A stretch of 64,000 nucleotides of DNA from Lithodes maja (taxonomy: Eukaryota > Arthropoda > Malacostraca > Decapoda > Lithodidae), in assembly GCA_037953745.1 (NCBI GenBank), contig JBAKBP010007157.1, positions 38,716 to 102,715 of the forward strand, in the 5' to 3' direction. How positions within the stretch are numbered: the first letter of the stretch is position 1; the number at the start of each line of letters is the position of its first letter. Position numbers and translations under genes: made by a program. Positions 13,646 through 25,427 of this stretch are shown piece by piece. Below the pieces are notes generated by a model that worked only from the letters and a program-made list of their open reading frames with translations, was not told where the DNA came from and did not search any database.

Positions 13646-16600
13646 GGGGAGACATAAAACGGGATTTAGAGCCTCTATAACTGGGCTATCTACATACATG
13701 AGAGGTAGACACATAATAGAGCTAAAATCACCCTAAAAACTAGGCTAATTAACATTGAATTGACAAAATAATATTTTCTCAAAAACTATTTTCTGAGATT
13801 GGACACTAAAGTGAATTGGTCTTGTATGGTGGAGACATAAAAACGGGATTTAGAGCCTCTATAACTGGGCTATCTACATACACGAGAGGTAGACACATAA
13901 TAGAGCTAAAATCACCCTAAAAACTAGGCTAATTAACATTGAATTGACAAAATAATATTTTCTCAAAAACTATTTTCTGAGATTGGACACTAAAGTGAAT
14001 TGGTCTTGTATGGTGGAGACATAAAAACGGGATTTAGAGCCTCTATAAGTGGGCTATCTTAATACATGAGAGGTAGACATATAATAGAGCTAAAATCACC
14101 CTAAAAACTAGTCTAATTAACATTGAATTGACAAAATAATATTTTCTCAAAAACTATTTTCTGAGATTGGACACTAAAGTGAATTGGTCTTGTATGGTGG
14201 AGACATAAAAACGGGATATAGAGCCTCTATAACTGGGCTATCTACATACACGAGAGGTAGACACATAATAGAGCTAAAATCACCCTAAAAACTAGGCTAA
14301 TTAACATTGAATTGACAAAATAGTAATTTCTCAAAAACTATTTTCTGAGATTGGACACTAAAGTGAATTGGTCTTGTATGGTGGAGACATAAAAACGGGA
14401 TTTAGAGCCTCTATAAGTGGGCTATCTTAATACATGAGAGGTAGACATATAATAGAGCTAAAATCACCCTAAAAACTAGTCTAATTAACATTGAATTGAC
14501 AAAATAATATTTTCTCAAAAACTATTTTCTGAGATTGGACACTAAAGTGATTTGGTCTTGTATGGTGGAGACATAAAAACGGGATTTAGAGCCTCTATAA
14601 CTGGGCTATCTACATACAAGAGAGGTAGACACATTATAGAGCTAAAATCACCCTAAAAACTAGGCTAATTAACATTGAATTGACAAAATAATATTTTCTC
14701 AAAAACTATTTTCTGAGATTGGACACTACAGTGATTTGGTCTTGTATGGTGGAGACATAAAAACGGGATTTAGAGCCTCTATAACTGGGCTATCTTAATA
14801 CAAGAGAGGTAGACACATTATAGAGCTAAAATCACCCTAAAAACTAGGCTAATTAACATTGAATTGACAAAATAATATTTTCTCAAAACTATTTTCTGAG
14901 ATTGGACACTAAAGTGAATTGGTCTTGTATGGTGGAGACATAAAACGGGATTTAGAGCCTCTATAACTGGGCTATCTTAATACACGAGAGGTAGACATAT
15001 AATAGAGCTAAAATCACCCTAAAAACTAAGATAATTAACATTGAATTGACAAAATAATATTTTCTCAAAAACAATTTTCTGAGATTGGACACTAAAGTGA
15101 ATTGGTCTTGTATGGTGGAGACACAAAACGGGATGTAGAGCCTCTATAACTGGGCTATCTTAATACACGAGAGGTAGACATATAATAGAGCTAAAATCAC
15201 CCTAAAAACTAAGATAATTAACATTGAATTGACAAAATAATATTTTCTCAAAAACTATTTTCTGAGATTGGACACTAAAGTGAATTGGTCTTGTATGGTG
15301 GAGACATAAAACGGGATTTAGAGCCAATATAACTGGGCTATCTTAATACACGAGAGGTAGACATATAATAGAGCTAAAATCACCCTAAAAACTAGGCTAA
15401 TTAACATTGAATTGACAAAATAATAATTTCTCAAAAACTATTTTCTGAGATTGGACACTAAAGTAAATTGGTCTTGTATGGTGGAGACATAAAACGGGAT
15501 TTAGAGCCAATATAACTGGGCTATCTTAATACACGAGAGGTAGACATATAATAGAGCTAAAATCACCCTAAAAACTAGGCTAATTAACATTGAATTGACA
15601 AAATAATAATTTCTCAAAAACTATTTTCTGAGATTGGACACTAAAGTGAATTGGTCTTGTATGGTGGAGACATAAAACGGGATTTAGAGCCTCTATAACT
15701 GGGCTATCTTAATACACGAGAGGTAGACATATAATAGAGCTAAAATCACCCTAAAAACTAGGCTAATTAACATTGAATTGACAAAATAATAATTTCTCAA
15801 AAACTATTTTCTGAGATTGGACACTAAAGTGAATTGGTCTTGTATGGTGGAGACACAAAACGGGATTTAGAGCCAATATAACTGGGCTATCTTAATACAT
15901 GAGAGGTAGACATATAATAGAGCTAAAATCACCCTAAAAACTAGGCTAATTAACATTGAATTGACAAAATAAGATTCTCTCTAAAAACTATTTTCTGAGA
16001 TTGGACACTAAAGTGAATTAATGGTCTTGTATAGGGGAGATAAGAAACGCGATTTAGAGCCGCTATAACTGGGTTATCTTAATACACGAGACGTAGACAT
16101 ATAATAGAGCTAAAATCACCCTAATAACTAGGCTAGTTAACATTGAATTGACCAAAATAATATTTTCTCAAAAACTATTTTCTGAGATTGGACACTAAAG
16201 TGAATTAATGGTCTTGTATAGGGGAGATAAGAAACGCGATTTAGAGCCGCTATAACTGGGTTATCTTAATACATGAGACGTAGACATATAATAGAGCTAA
16301 AATCACCCTAATAACTAGGCTAGTTAACATTGAATTGACCAAAATAAGATTTTCTCAAAAACTATTTTCTGAGATTGGACACTAAAGTGAATTAATGGTC
16401 TTGTATAGGGGAGATAAGAAACGCGATTTAGAGCCGCTATAACTGGGTTATCTTAATACACGAGACGTAGACATATAATAGAGATAAAATCACCCTAATA
16501 ACTAGGCTAGTTAACATTGAATTGACCAAAATAAGATTCTCTCTAAAAATATTTTCTGAGATTGGACACTAAAGTGAATTAATGGTCTTGTATAGGGGAG

Positions 16601-16966
16601 ATAAGAAACGCGATTTAGAGCCGCTATAACTGGGTTATCTTAATACACGAGACGTAGACACATAATAGAGCTAAAATCACCCTAATAACTAGGCTAGTTA
16701 ACATTGAATTGACAAAATAATATTTTCTCTAAAAATATTTTCTGAGATTGGACACTAAAGTGAATTAATGGTCTTGTATAGGGGAGATAAGAAACGCGAT
16801 TTAGAGCCGCTATAACTGGGCTATCTTAATACACGAGAGGTAGACATATAATAGAGCTAAAATCACCCTAATAACTAGGCTAGTTAACATTGAATTGACA
16901 AAATAATATTTTCTCTAAAACTATTTTCTGAGATTGGACACTAAAGTGAATTAATGGTCTTGTGTA
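13646..16966 (+). repeat. 18-monomer HOR copy (3,321 bp)
   Basis: It contains C (7 monomers), A (6, from 14,932) and B (5, from 16,034). The sixth A monomer begins as an A unit with GCCAATAT, then changes near 15,970 to the B-like 3' half AATAAGATTCTCTC and ends in GAATTAATGG. It is therefore an A/B hybrid that removes the last A units and first B units. A 1-bp loss (TCTCAAAACT) lies at about 14,884. Confidence 0.87.
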
Positions 16967-18069
16967 GGGGAGACATAAAACGGGATTTAGAGCCTCTATA
17001 ACTGGGCTATCTACATACACGAGAGGTAGACACATAATAGAGCTAAAATCACCCTAAAAACTAGGCTAATTAACATTGAATTGACAAAATAATATTTTCT
17101 CAAAAACTATTTTCTGAGATTGGACACTAAAGTGAATTGGTCTTGTATGGTGGAGACATACAAACGGGATTTAGAGCCTCTATAACTGGGCTATCTACAT
17201 ACACGAGAGGTAGACACATAATAGAGCTAAAATCACCCTAAAAACTAGGCTAATTAACATTGAATTGACAAAATAATATTTTCTCAAAAACTATTTTCTG
17301 AGATTGGACACTAAAGTGAATTGGTCTTGTATGGTGGAGACATAAAAACGGGATTTAGAGCCTCTATAAGTGGGCTATCTTAATACATGAGAGGTAGACA
17401 TATAATAGAGCTAAAATCACCCTAAAAACTAGTCTAATTAACATTGAATTGACAAAATAATATTTTCTCAAAAACTATTTTCTGAGATTGGACACTAAAG
17501 TGAATTGGTCTTGTATGGTGGAGACATAAAAACGGGATATAGAGCCTCTATAACTGGGCTATCTACATACACGAGAGGTAGACACATAATAGAGCTAAAA
17601 TCACCCTAAAAACTAGGCTAATTAACATTGAATTGACAAAATAATAATTTCTCAAAAACTATTTTCTGAGATTGGACACTAAAGTGAATTGGTCTTGTAT
17701 GGTGGAGACATAAAAACGGGATTTAGAGCCTCTATAAGTGGGCTATCTTAATACATGAGAGGTAGACATATAATAGAGCTAAAATCACCCTAAAAACTAG
17801 GCTAATTAACATTGAATTGACAAAATAATATTTTCTCAAAAACTATTTTCTGAGATTGGACACTAAAGTGATTTGGTCTTGTATGGTGGAGACATAAAAA
17901 CGGGATTTAGAGCCTCTATAACTGGGCTATCTTAATACAAGAGAGGTAGACACATTATAGAGCTAAAATCACCCTAAAAACTAGGGTAATTAACATTGAA
18001 TTGACAAAATAATATTTTCTCAAAAACTATTTTCTGAGATTGGACACTAAAGTGAATTGGTCTTGTATG
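16967..18069 (+). repeat. C block, 6 monomers
   Basis: It opens with the GTGTAGGGG mark and keeps the rank order of earlier C blocks, including ACATACAAACGGG at 17,156. It has one unit fewer: the TCTACATACAAGAG unit is missing before the TCTTAATACAAGAG unit. It is the first C block in the window followed by D rather than A. Confidence 0.85.
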
Positions 18070-19695
18070 GTGGAGACACAAAACGGGATGTAGAGCCTCT
18101 ATAACTGGGCTATCTTAATACATGAGAGGTAGACATATAATACAGCTAAAATCACCCTAAAAACTAGTCTAATTAACATTGAATTGACAAAATAATATTT
18201 TCTCAAAAACTATTTTCTGAGATTGGACACTAAAGTGAATTGGTCTTGTATGGTGGAGACATAAAACGGGATTTAGAGCCTCTATAACTGGGCTATCTTA
18301 ATACACGAGAGGTAGACATATAATACAGCTAAAATCACCCTAAAAACTAAGATAATTAACATTGAATTGACAAAATAATATTTTCTCAAAAACTATTTTC
18401 TGAGATTGGACACTAAAGTGAATTGGTCTTGTATGGTGGAGACATAAAACGGGATTTAGAGCCTCTATAACTGGGCTATCTTAATACATGAGAGGTAGAC
18501 ATATAATACAGCTAAAATCACCCTAAAAACTAGGCTAATTAACATTGAATTGACAAAATAATATTTTCTCTAAAACTATTTTCTGAGATTGGACACTAAA
18601 GTGAATTGGTCTTGTATGGTGGAGACATAAAACGGGATTTAGAGCCTCTATAACTGGGCTATCTACACGAGAGGTAGACATATAATACAGCTAAAATCAC
18701 CCTAAAAACTAAGATAATTAACATTGAATTGACAAAATAATATTTTCTCAAAAACTATTTTCTGAGATTGGACACTAAAGTGAATTGGTCTTGTATGGTG
18801 GAGACATAAAACGGGATTTAGAGCCTCTATAACTGGGCTATCTACACGAGAGGTAGACATATAATACAGCTAAAATCACCCTAAAAACTAAGATAATTAA
18901 CATTGAATTGACAAAATAATATTTTCTCAAAAACTATTTTCTGAGATTGGACACTAAAGTGAATTGGTCTTGTATGGTGGAGACATAAAACGGGATTTAG
19001 AGCCTCTATAACTGGGCTATCTACACGAGAGGTAGACATATAATACAGCTAAAATTACCCTAAAAACTAAGATAATTAACATTGAATTGACAAAATAATA
19101 TTTTCTCAAAAACTATTTTCTGAGATTGGACACTAAAGTGAATTGGTCTTGTATGGTGGAGACATAAAACGGGATTTAGAGCCTCTATAACTGGGCTATC
19201 TACACGAGAGGTAGACATATAATACAGCTAAAATCACCCTAAAAACTAAGATAATTAACATTGAATTGACAAAATAATATTTTCTCAAAAACTATTTTCT
19301 GAGATTGGACACTAAAGTGATTTGGTCTTGTATGGTGGAGACATAAAACGGGATTTAGAGCCTCTATAACTGGGCTATCTACACGAGAGGTAGACATATA
19401 ATACAGCTAAAATCACCCTAAAAACTAAGATAATTAACATTGAATTGACAAAATAATATTTTCTCAAAAACTATTTTCTGAGATTGGACACTAAAGTGAT
19501 TTGGTCTTGTATGGTGGAGACATAAAACGGGATTTAGAGCCTCTATAACTGGGCTATCTACATGAGAGGTAGACATATAATACAGCTAAAATCACCCTAA
19601 AAACTAGTCTAATTAACATTGAATTGACAAAATAATATTTTCTCAAAAACTATTTTCTGAGATTGGACACTAAAGTGAATTAATGGTCTTGTATG
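18070..19695 (+). repeat. D block, first copy (9 monomers, mostly 179 bp)
   Basis: Three 183-bp units (GGATGTAGAG first) are followed by five 179-bp units with TCTACACGAG, AATACAGC and AAGATAAT, then one TCTACATGAG unit ending in GAATTAATGG. The same order (GATGTAG unit, two long units, run of short units) returns at 25,428 and 34,383. D is therefore a distinct module inserted between C and B in later cycles. Confidence 0.87.
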
Positions 19696-20450
19696 GTGGA
19701 GACATAAAAACGCGATTTAGAGCCGCTATAACTGGGTTATCTTAATACATGAGACGTAGACATATAATAGAGCTAAAATCACCCTAATAACTAGGCTAGT
19801 TAACATTGAATTGACCAAAATAAGATTCTCTCTAAAAATATTTTCTGAGATTGGACACTAAAGTGAATTAATGGTCTTGTATAGGGGAGATAAGAAACGC
19901 GATTTAGAGCCTCTATAACTGGGTTATCTTAATACACGAGACGTAGACATATAATAGAGCTAAAATCACCCTAAAAACTAGGCAAATTAACATTGAATTG
20001 ACAAAATAAGATTCTCTCTAAAAACTATTTTCTGAGATTGGACACTAAAGTGTCATAATAATAATGGTCTTGTATGGTGGAGACATAAAACGGGATTTAG
20101 AGCAGCTATAACTGGGTTATCTTAATACACGAGACGTAGACATATAATAGAGCTAAAAGCACCCTAATAACTAGGCTAGTTAACATTGAATTGACCAAAA
20201 TAAGATTTTCTCAAAAACTATTTTCTGAGATTGGACACTAAAGTGAATTAATGGTCTTGTATAGGGGAGATAAGAAACGCGATTTAGAGCCGCTATAACT
20301 GGGTTATCTTAATACATGAGACGTAGACATATAATAGAGCTAAAATCACCCTAATAACTAGGCTAGTTAACATTGAATTGACCAAAATAAGATTTTCTCA
20401 AAAACTATTTTCTGAGATTGGACACTAAAGTGAATTAATGGTCTTGTATG
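19696..20450 (+). repeat. B block, 4 monomers, one with a unique 3' end
   Basis: The units are B-type (AACGCGAT, GAGACGTAG, CCTAATAAC). At about 20,051-20,066 the usual TGAATTAATGG is replaced by TGTCATAATAATAATGG, a net gain of about 6 bp seen nowhere else here. The next unit (from 20,077) combines an A-like start (ACATAAAACGGG, GAGCAGCTATAAC) with a B-like remainder and has the unique CTAAAAGCACCC. Confidence 0.8.
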
Positions 20451-20998
20451 GTGGAGACATAAAACGGGATTTAGAGCCTCTATAACTGGGCTATCTTAAT
20501 ACATGAGAGGTAGACATATAATAGAGCTAAAATCACCCTAAAAACTAGTCTAATTAACATTGAATTGACAAAATAATATTTTCTCAAAAACTATTTTCTG
20601 AGATTGGACACTAAAGTGAATTGGTCTTGTATGGTGGAGACATAAAACGGGATTTAGAGCCTCTATAACTGGGCTATCTACACGAGAGGTAGACATATAA
20701 TACAGCTAAAATCACCCTAAAAACTAGTCTAATTAACATTGAATTGACAAAATAATATTTTCTCTAAAAATATTTTCTGAGATTGGACACTAAAGTGAAT
20801 TAATGGTCTTGTATAGGGGAGATAAGAAACGCGATTTAGAGCCGCTATAACTGGGCTATCTTAATACACGAGAGGTAGACATATAATAGAGCTAAAATCA
20901 CCCTAATAACTAGGCTAGTTAACATTGAATTGACAAAATAATATTTTCTCTAAAACTATTTTCTGAGATTGGACACTAAAGTGAATTGGTCTTGTATG
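20451..20998 (+). repeat. Three-monomer A/D/B mosaic
   Basis: Units start at 20,451 (A-like long, ACTAGTCTAATT), 20,634 (D-like short, TCTACACGAG, switching in its 3' half to B-like TCTCTAAAAATATT and GAATTAATGG) and 20,816 (B-transitional, GGGCTATC). The next unit is C-type without the usual GTGTAGGGG opening. The run reads as a patchwork of modules that elsewhere are kilobases apart. Confidence 0.8.
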
Positions 20999-22646
20999 GT
21001 GGAGACATAAAAACGGGATTTAGAGCCTCTATAACTGGGCTATCTACATACACGAGAGGTAGACACATAATAGAGCTAAAATCACCCTAAAAACTAGGCT
21101 AATTAACATTGAATTGACAAAATAATATTTTCTCAAAAACTATTTTCTGAGATTGGACACTAAAGTGATTTGGTCTTGTATGGTGGAGACATAAAAACGG
21201 GATTTAGAGCCTCTATAACTGGGCTATCTTAATACAAGAGAGGTAGACACATTATAGAGCTAAAATCACCCTAAAAACTAGGCTAATTAACATTGAATTG
21301 ACAAAATAATATTTTCTCAAAAACTATTTTCTGAGATTGGACACTAAAGTGAATTGGTCTTGTATGGTGGAGACATAAAACGGGATTTAGAGCCTCTATA
21401 ACTGGGGTATCTTAATACACGAGAGGTAGACATATAATAGAGCTAAAATCACCCTAAAAACTAAGATAATTAACATTGAATTGACAAAATAATATTTTCT
21501 CAAAAACAATTTTCTGAGATTGGACACTAAAGTGAATTGGTCTTGTATGGTGGAGACACAAAACGGGATGTAGAGCCTCTATAACTGGGCTATCTTAATA
21601 CACGAGAGGTAGACATATAATAGAGCTAAAATCACCCTAAAAACTAAGATAATTAACATTGAATTGACAAAATAATATTTTCTCAAAAACTATTTTCTGA
21701 GATTGGACACTAAAGTGAATTGGTCTTGTATGGTGGAGACATAAAACGGGATTTAGAGCCAATATAACTGGGCTATCTTAATACACGAGAGGTAGACATA
21801 TAATAGAGCTAAAATCACCCTAAAAACTAGGCTAATTAACATTGAATTGACAAAATAATAATTTCTCAAAAACTATTTTCTGAGATTGGACACTAAAGTG
21901 AATTGGTCTTGTATGGTGGAGACATAAAACGGGATTTAGAACTGGGCTATCTTAATACACGAGAGGTAGACATATAATAGAGCTAAAATCACCCTAAAAA
22001 CTAGGCTAATTAACATTGAATTGACAAAATAATAATTTCTCAAAAACTATTTTCTGAGATTGGACACTAAAGTGAATTGGTCTTGTATGGTGGAGACATA
22101 AAACGGGATTTAGAGCCTCTATAACTGGGCTATCTTAATACACGAGAGGTAGACATAATTTATAATAGAGCTAAAATCACCCTAAAAACTAGGCTAATTA
22201 ACATTGAATTGACAAAATAATAATTTCTCAAAAACTATTTTCTGAGATTGGACACTAAAGTGAATTGGTCTTGTATGGTGGAGACACAAAACGGGATTTA
22301 GAGCCAATATAACTGGGCTATCTTAATACATGAGAGGTAGACATATAATAGAGCTAAAATCACCCTAAAAACTAGGCTAATTAACATTGAATTGACAAAA
22401 TAATAATTTCTCAAAAACTATTTTCTGAGATTGGACACTAAAGTGAATTGGTCTTGTATGGGGGAGACACAAAACGGGATTTAGAGCCAATATAACTGGG
22501 CTATCTTAATACATGAGAGGTAGACATATAATAGAGCTAAAATCACCCTAAAAACTAGGCTAATTAACATTGAATTGACAAAATAGTATTTTCTCAAAAA
22601 CTATTTTCTGAGATTGGACACTAAAGTGAATTAATGGTCTTGTATA
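20999..22646 (+). repeat. Shortened C block (2) and A block (7) with small indels
   Basis: The C block is reduced to a TCTACATAC unit (20,999) and a TCTTAATACAAGAG unit (21,183). The A block (from 21,367) keeps its rank marks, including AACAATTTTC and GGATGTAGAG. It has a 9-bp deletion (GATTTAGAACTGGG, about 21,936) and a 5-bp insertion (GACATAATTTATAATAG, about 22,156). These two are among the few multi-base indels in the window outside the standard length classes. Confidence 0.85.
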
Positions 22647-23768
22647 GGGGAGATAAGAAATGCGATTTAAAGCCGCTATAACAGGGTTATCTTAATACAC
22701 GAGACGTAGACATATAATAGAGCTAAAATCACCCTAATAACTAGGCTAGTTAACATTGAATTGACAAAATAATATTTTCTCTAAAAATATTTTCTGAGAT
22801 TGGACACTAAAGTGAATTAATGGTCTTGTATGGTGGAGACATAAAAACGCGATTTAGAGCCGCTATAACTGGGTTATCTTAATACATGAGACGTAGACAT
22901 ATAATAGAGCTAAAATCACCCTAATAACTAGGCTAGTTAACATTGAATTGACCAAAATAAGATTCTCTCTAAAAATATTTTCTGAGATTGGACACTAAAG
23001 TGAATTAATGGTCTTGTATAGGGGAGATAAGAAACGCGATTTAGAGCCTCTATAACTGGGTTATCTTAATACACGAGACGTAGACATATAATAGAGCTAA
23101 AATCACCCTAAAAACTAGGCAAATTAACATTGAATTGACAAAATAAGATTCTCTCTAAAAACTATTTTCTGAGATTGGACACTAAAGTGAATTAATGGTC
23201 TTGTATAGGGGAGATAAGAAACGCGATTTAGAGCCGCTATAACTGGGTTATCTTAATACACGAGACGTAGACATATAATAGAGCTAAAATCACCCTAATA
23301 ACTAGGCTAGTTAACATTGAATTGACCAAAATAATATTTTCTCAAAAACTATTTTCTGAGATTGGACACTAAAGTGAATTAATGGTCTTGTATAGGGGAG
23401 ATAAGAAACGCGATTTAGAGCCGCTATAACTGGGTTATCTTAATACATGAGACGTAGACATATAATAGAGCTAAAATCACCCTAATAACTAGGCTAGTTA
23501 ACATTGAATTGACCAAAATAAGATTTTCTCAAAAACTATTTTCTGAGATTGGACACTAAAGTGAATTAATGGTCTTGTATAGGGGAGATAAGAAACGCGA
23601 TTTAGAGCCGCTATAACTGGGTTATCTTAATACATGAGACGTAGACATATAATAGAGCTAAAATCACCCTAATAACTAGGCTAGTTAACATTGAATTGAC
23701 CAAAATAAGATTCTCTCTAAAAATATTTTCTGAGATTGGACACTAAAGTGAATTAATGGTCTTGTGTA
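22647..23768 (+). repeat. B block, 6 monomers
   Basis: The first unit has the rank mark GATTTAAAGCC with AACAGGG, here with GAAATGCGAT in place of GAAACGCGAT, a CpG-to-TpG change. The same change reappears in the first B unit at 29,952. The order then follows the 24-mer, and the block is cut short by the next C mark at 23,769. Confidence 0.87.
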
Positions 23769-24140
23769 GGGGAGACATAAAACGGGATTTAGAGCCTCTA
23801 TAACTGGGCTATCTACATACATGAGAGGTAGACACATAATAGAGCTAAAATCACCCTAAAAACTAGGCTAATTAACATTGAATTGACAAAATAATATTTT
23901 CTCAAAAACTATTTTCTGAGATTGGACACTAAAGTGAATTAATGGTCTTGTATAGGGGAGATAAGAAACGGGATTTAGAGCCGCTATAACTGGGCTATCT
24001 TAATACACGAGAGGTAGACATATAATAGAGCTAAAATCACCCTAATAACTAGGCTAATTAACATTGAATTGACAAAATAATATTTTCTCTAAAACTATTT
24101 TCTGAGATTGGACACTAAAGTGAATTAATGGTCTTGTGTA
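23769..24140 (+). repeat. Two-monomer C/B remnant between two C marks
   Basis: One unit opens with GTGTAGGGG (C rank 1) but ends in GAATTAATGG instead of GAATTGG. One B-transitional unit follows (from 23,955), and then the C mark returns at 24,141. The distance between marks is only 372 bp, making this the smallest cycle in the window. Confidence 0.85.
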
Positions 24141-25427
24141 GGGGAGACATAAAACGGGATTTAGAGCCTCTATAACTGGGCTATCTACATACATGAGAGG
24201 TAGACACATAATAGAGCTAAAATCACCCTAAAAACTAGGCTAATTAACATTGAATTGACAAAATAATATTTTCTCAAAAACTATTTTCTGAGATTGGACA
24301 CTAAAGTGAATTGGTCTTGTATGGTGGAGACATAAAAACGGGATTTAGAGCCTCTATAACTGGGCTATCTACATACACGAGAGGTAGACACATAATAGAG
24401 CTAAAATCACCCTAAAAACTAGGCTAATTAACATTGAATTGACAAAATAATATTTTCTCAAAAACTATTTTCTGAGATTGGACACTAAAGTGAATTGGTC
24501 TTGTATGGTGGAGACATAAAAACGGGATTTAGAGCCTCTATAAGTGGGCTATCTTAATACATGAGAGGTAGACATATAATAGAGCTAAAATCACCCTAAA
24601 AACTAGTCTAATTAACATTGAATTGACAAAATAATATTTTCTCAAAAACTATTTTCTGAGATTGGACACTAAAGTGAATTGGTCTTGTATGGTGGAGACA
24701 TAAAAACGGGATATAGAGCCTCTATAACTGGGCTATCTACATACACGAGAGGTAGACACATAATAGAGCTAAAATCACCCTAAAAACTAGGCTAATTAAC
24801 ATTGAATTGACAAAATAATAATTTCTCAAAAACTATTTTCTGAGATTGGACACTAAAGTGAATTGGTCTTGTATGGTGGAGACATAAAAACGGGATTTAG
24901 AGCCTCTATAAGTGGGCTATCTTAATACATGAGAGGTAGACATATAATAGAGCTAAAATCACCCTAAAAACTAGTCTAATTAACATTGAATTGACAAAAT
25001 AATATTTTCTCAAAAACTATTTTCTGAGATTGGACACTAAAGTGATTTGGTCTTGTATGGTGGAGACATAAAAACGGGATTTAGAGCCTCTATAACTGGG
25101 CTATCTACATACAAGAGAGGTAGACACATTATAGAGCTAAAATCACCCTAAAAACTAGGCTAATTAACATTGAATTGACAAAATAATATTTTCTCAAAAA
25201 CTATTTTCTGAGATTGGACACTAAAGTGATTTGGTCTTGTATGGTGGAGACATAAAAACGGGATTTAGAGCCTCTATAACTGGGCTATCTTAATACAAGA
25301 GAGGTAGACATATAATACAGCTAAAATCACCCTAAAAACTAGGCTAATTAACATTGAATTGACAAAATAATATTTTCTCAAAAACTATTTTCTGAGATTG
25401 GACACTAAAGTGAATTGGTCTTGTATG
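24141..25427 (+). repeat. C block, 7 monomers
   Basis: This is a full-length C block of 1,287 bp, the same length and rank order as the block at 5,712-6,998. The last unit has AATACAGC rather than ATTATAGAGC, already the D-type word. A D block follows. Confidence 0.87.

Noticed and set aside
22140..22170. Possible transposon footprint at the 5-bp AATTT insertion
   Set aside because: The inserted bases are low-complexity and there is no clear target-site duplication or terminal repeat. Slippage in AT-rich sequence explains it.
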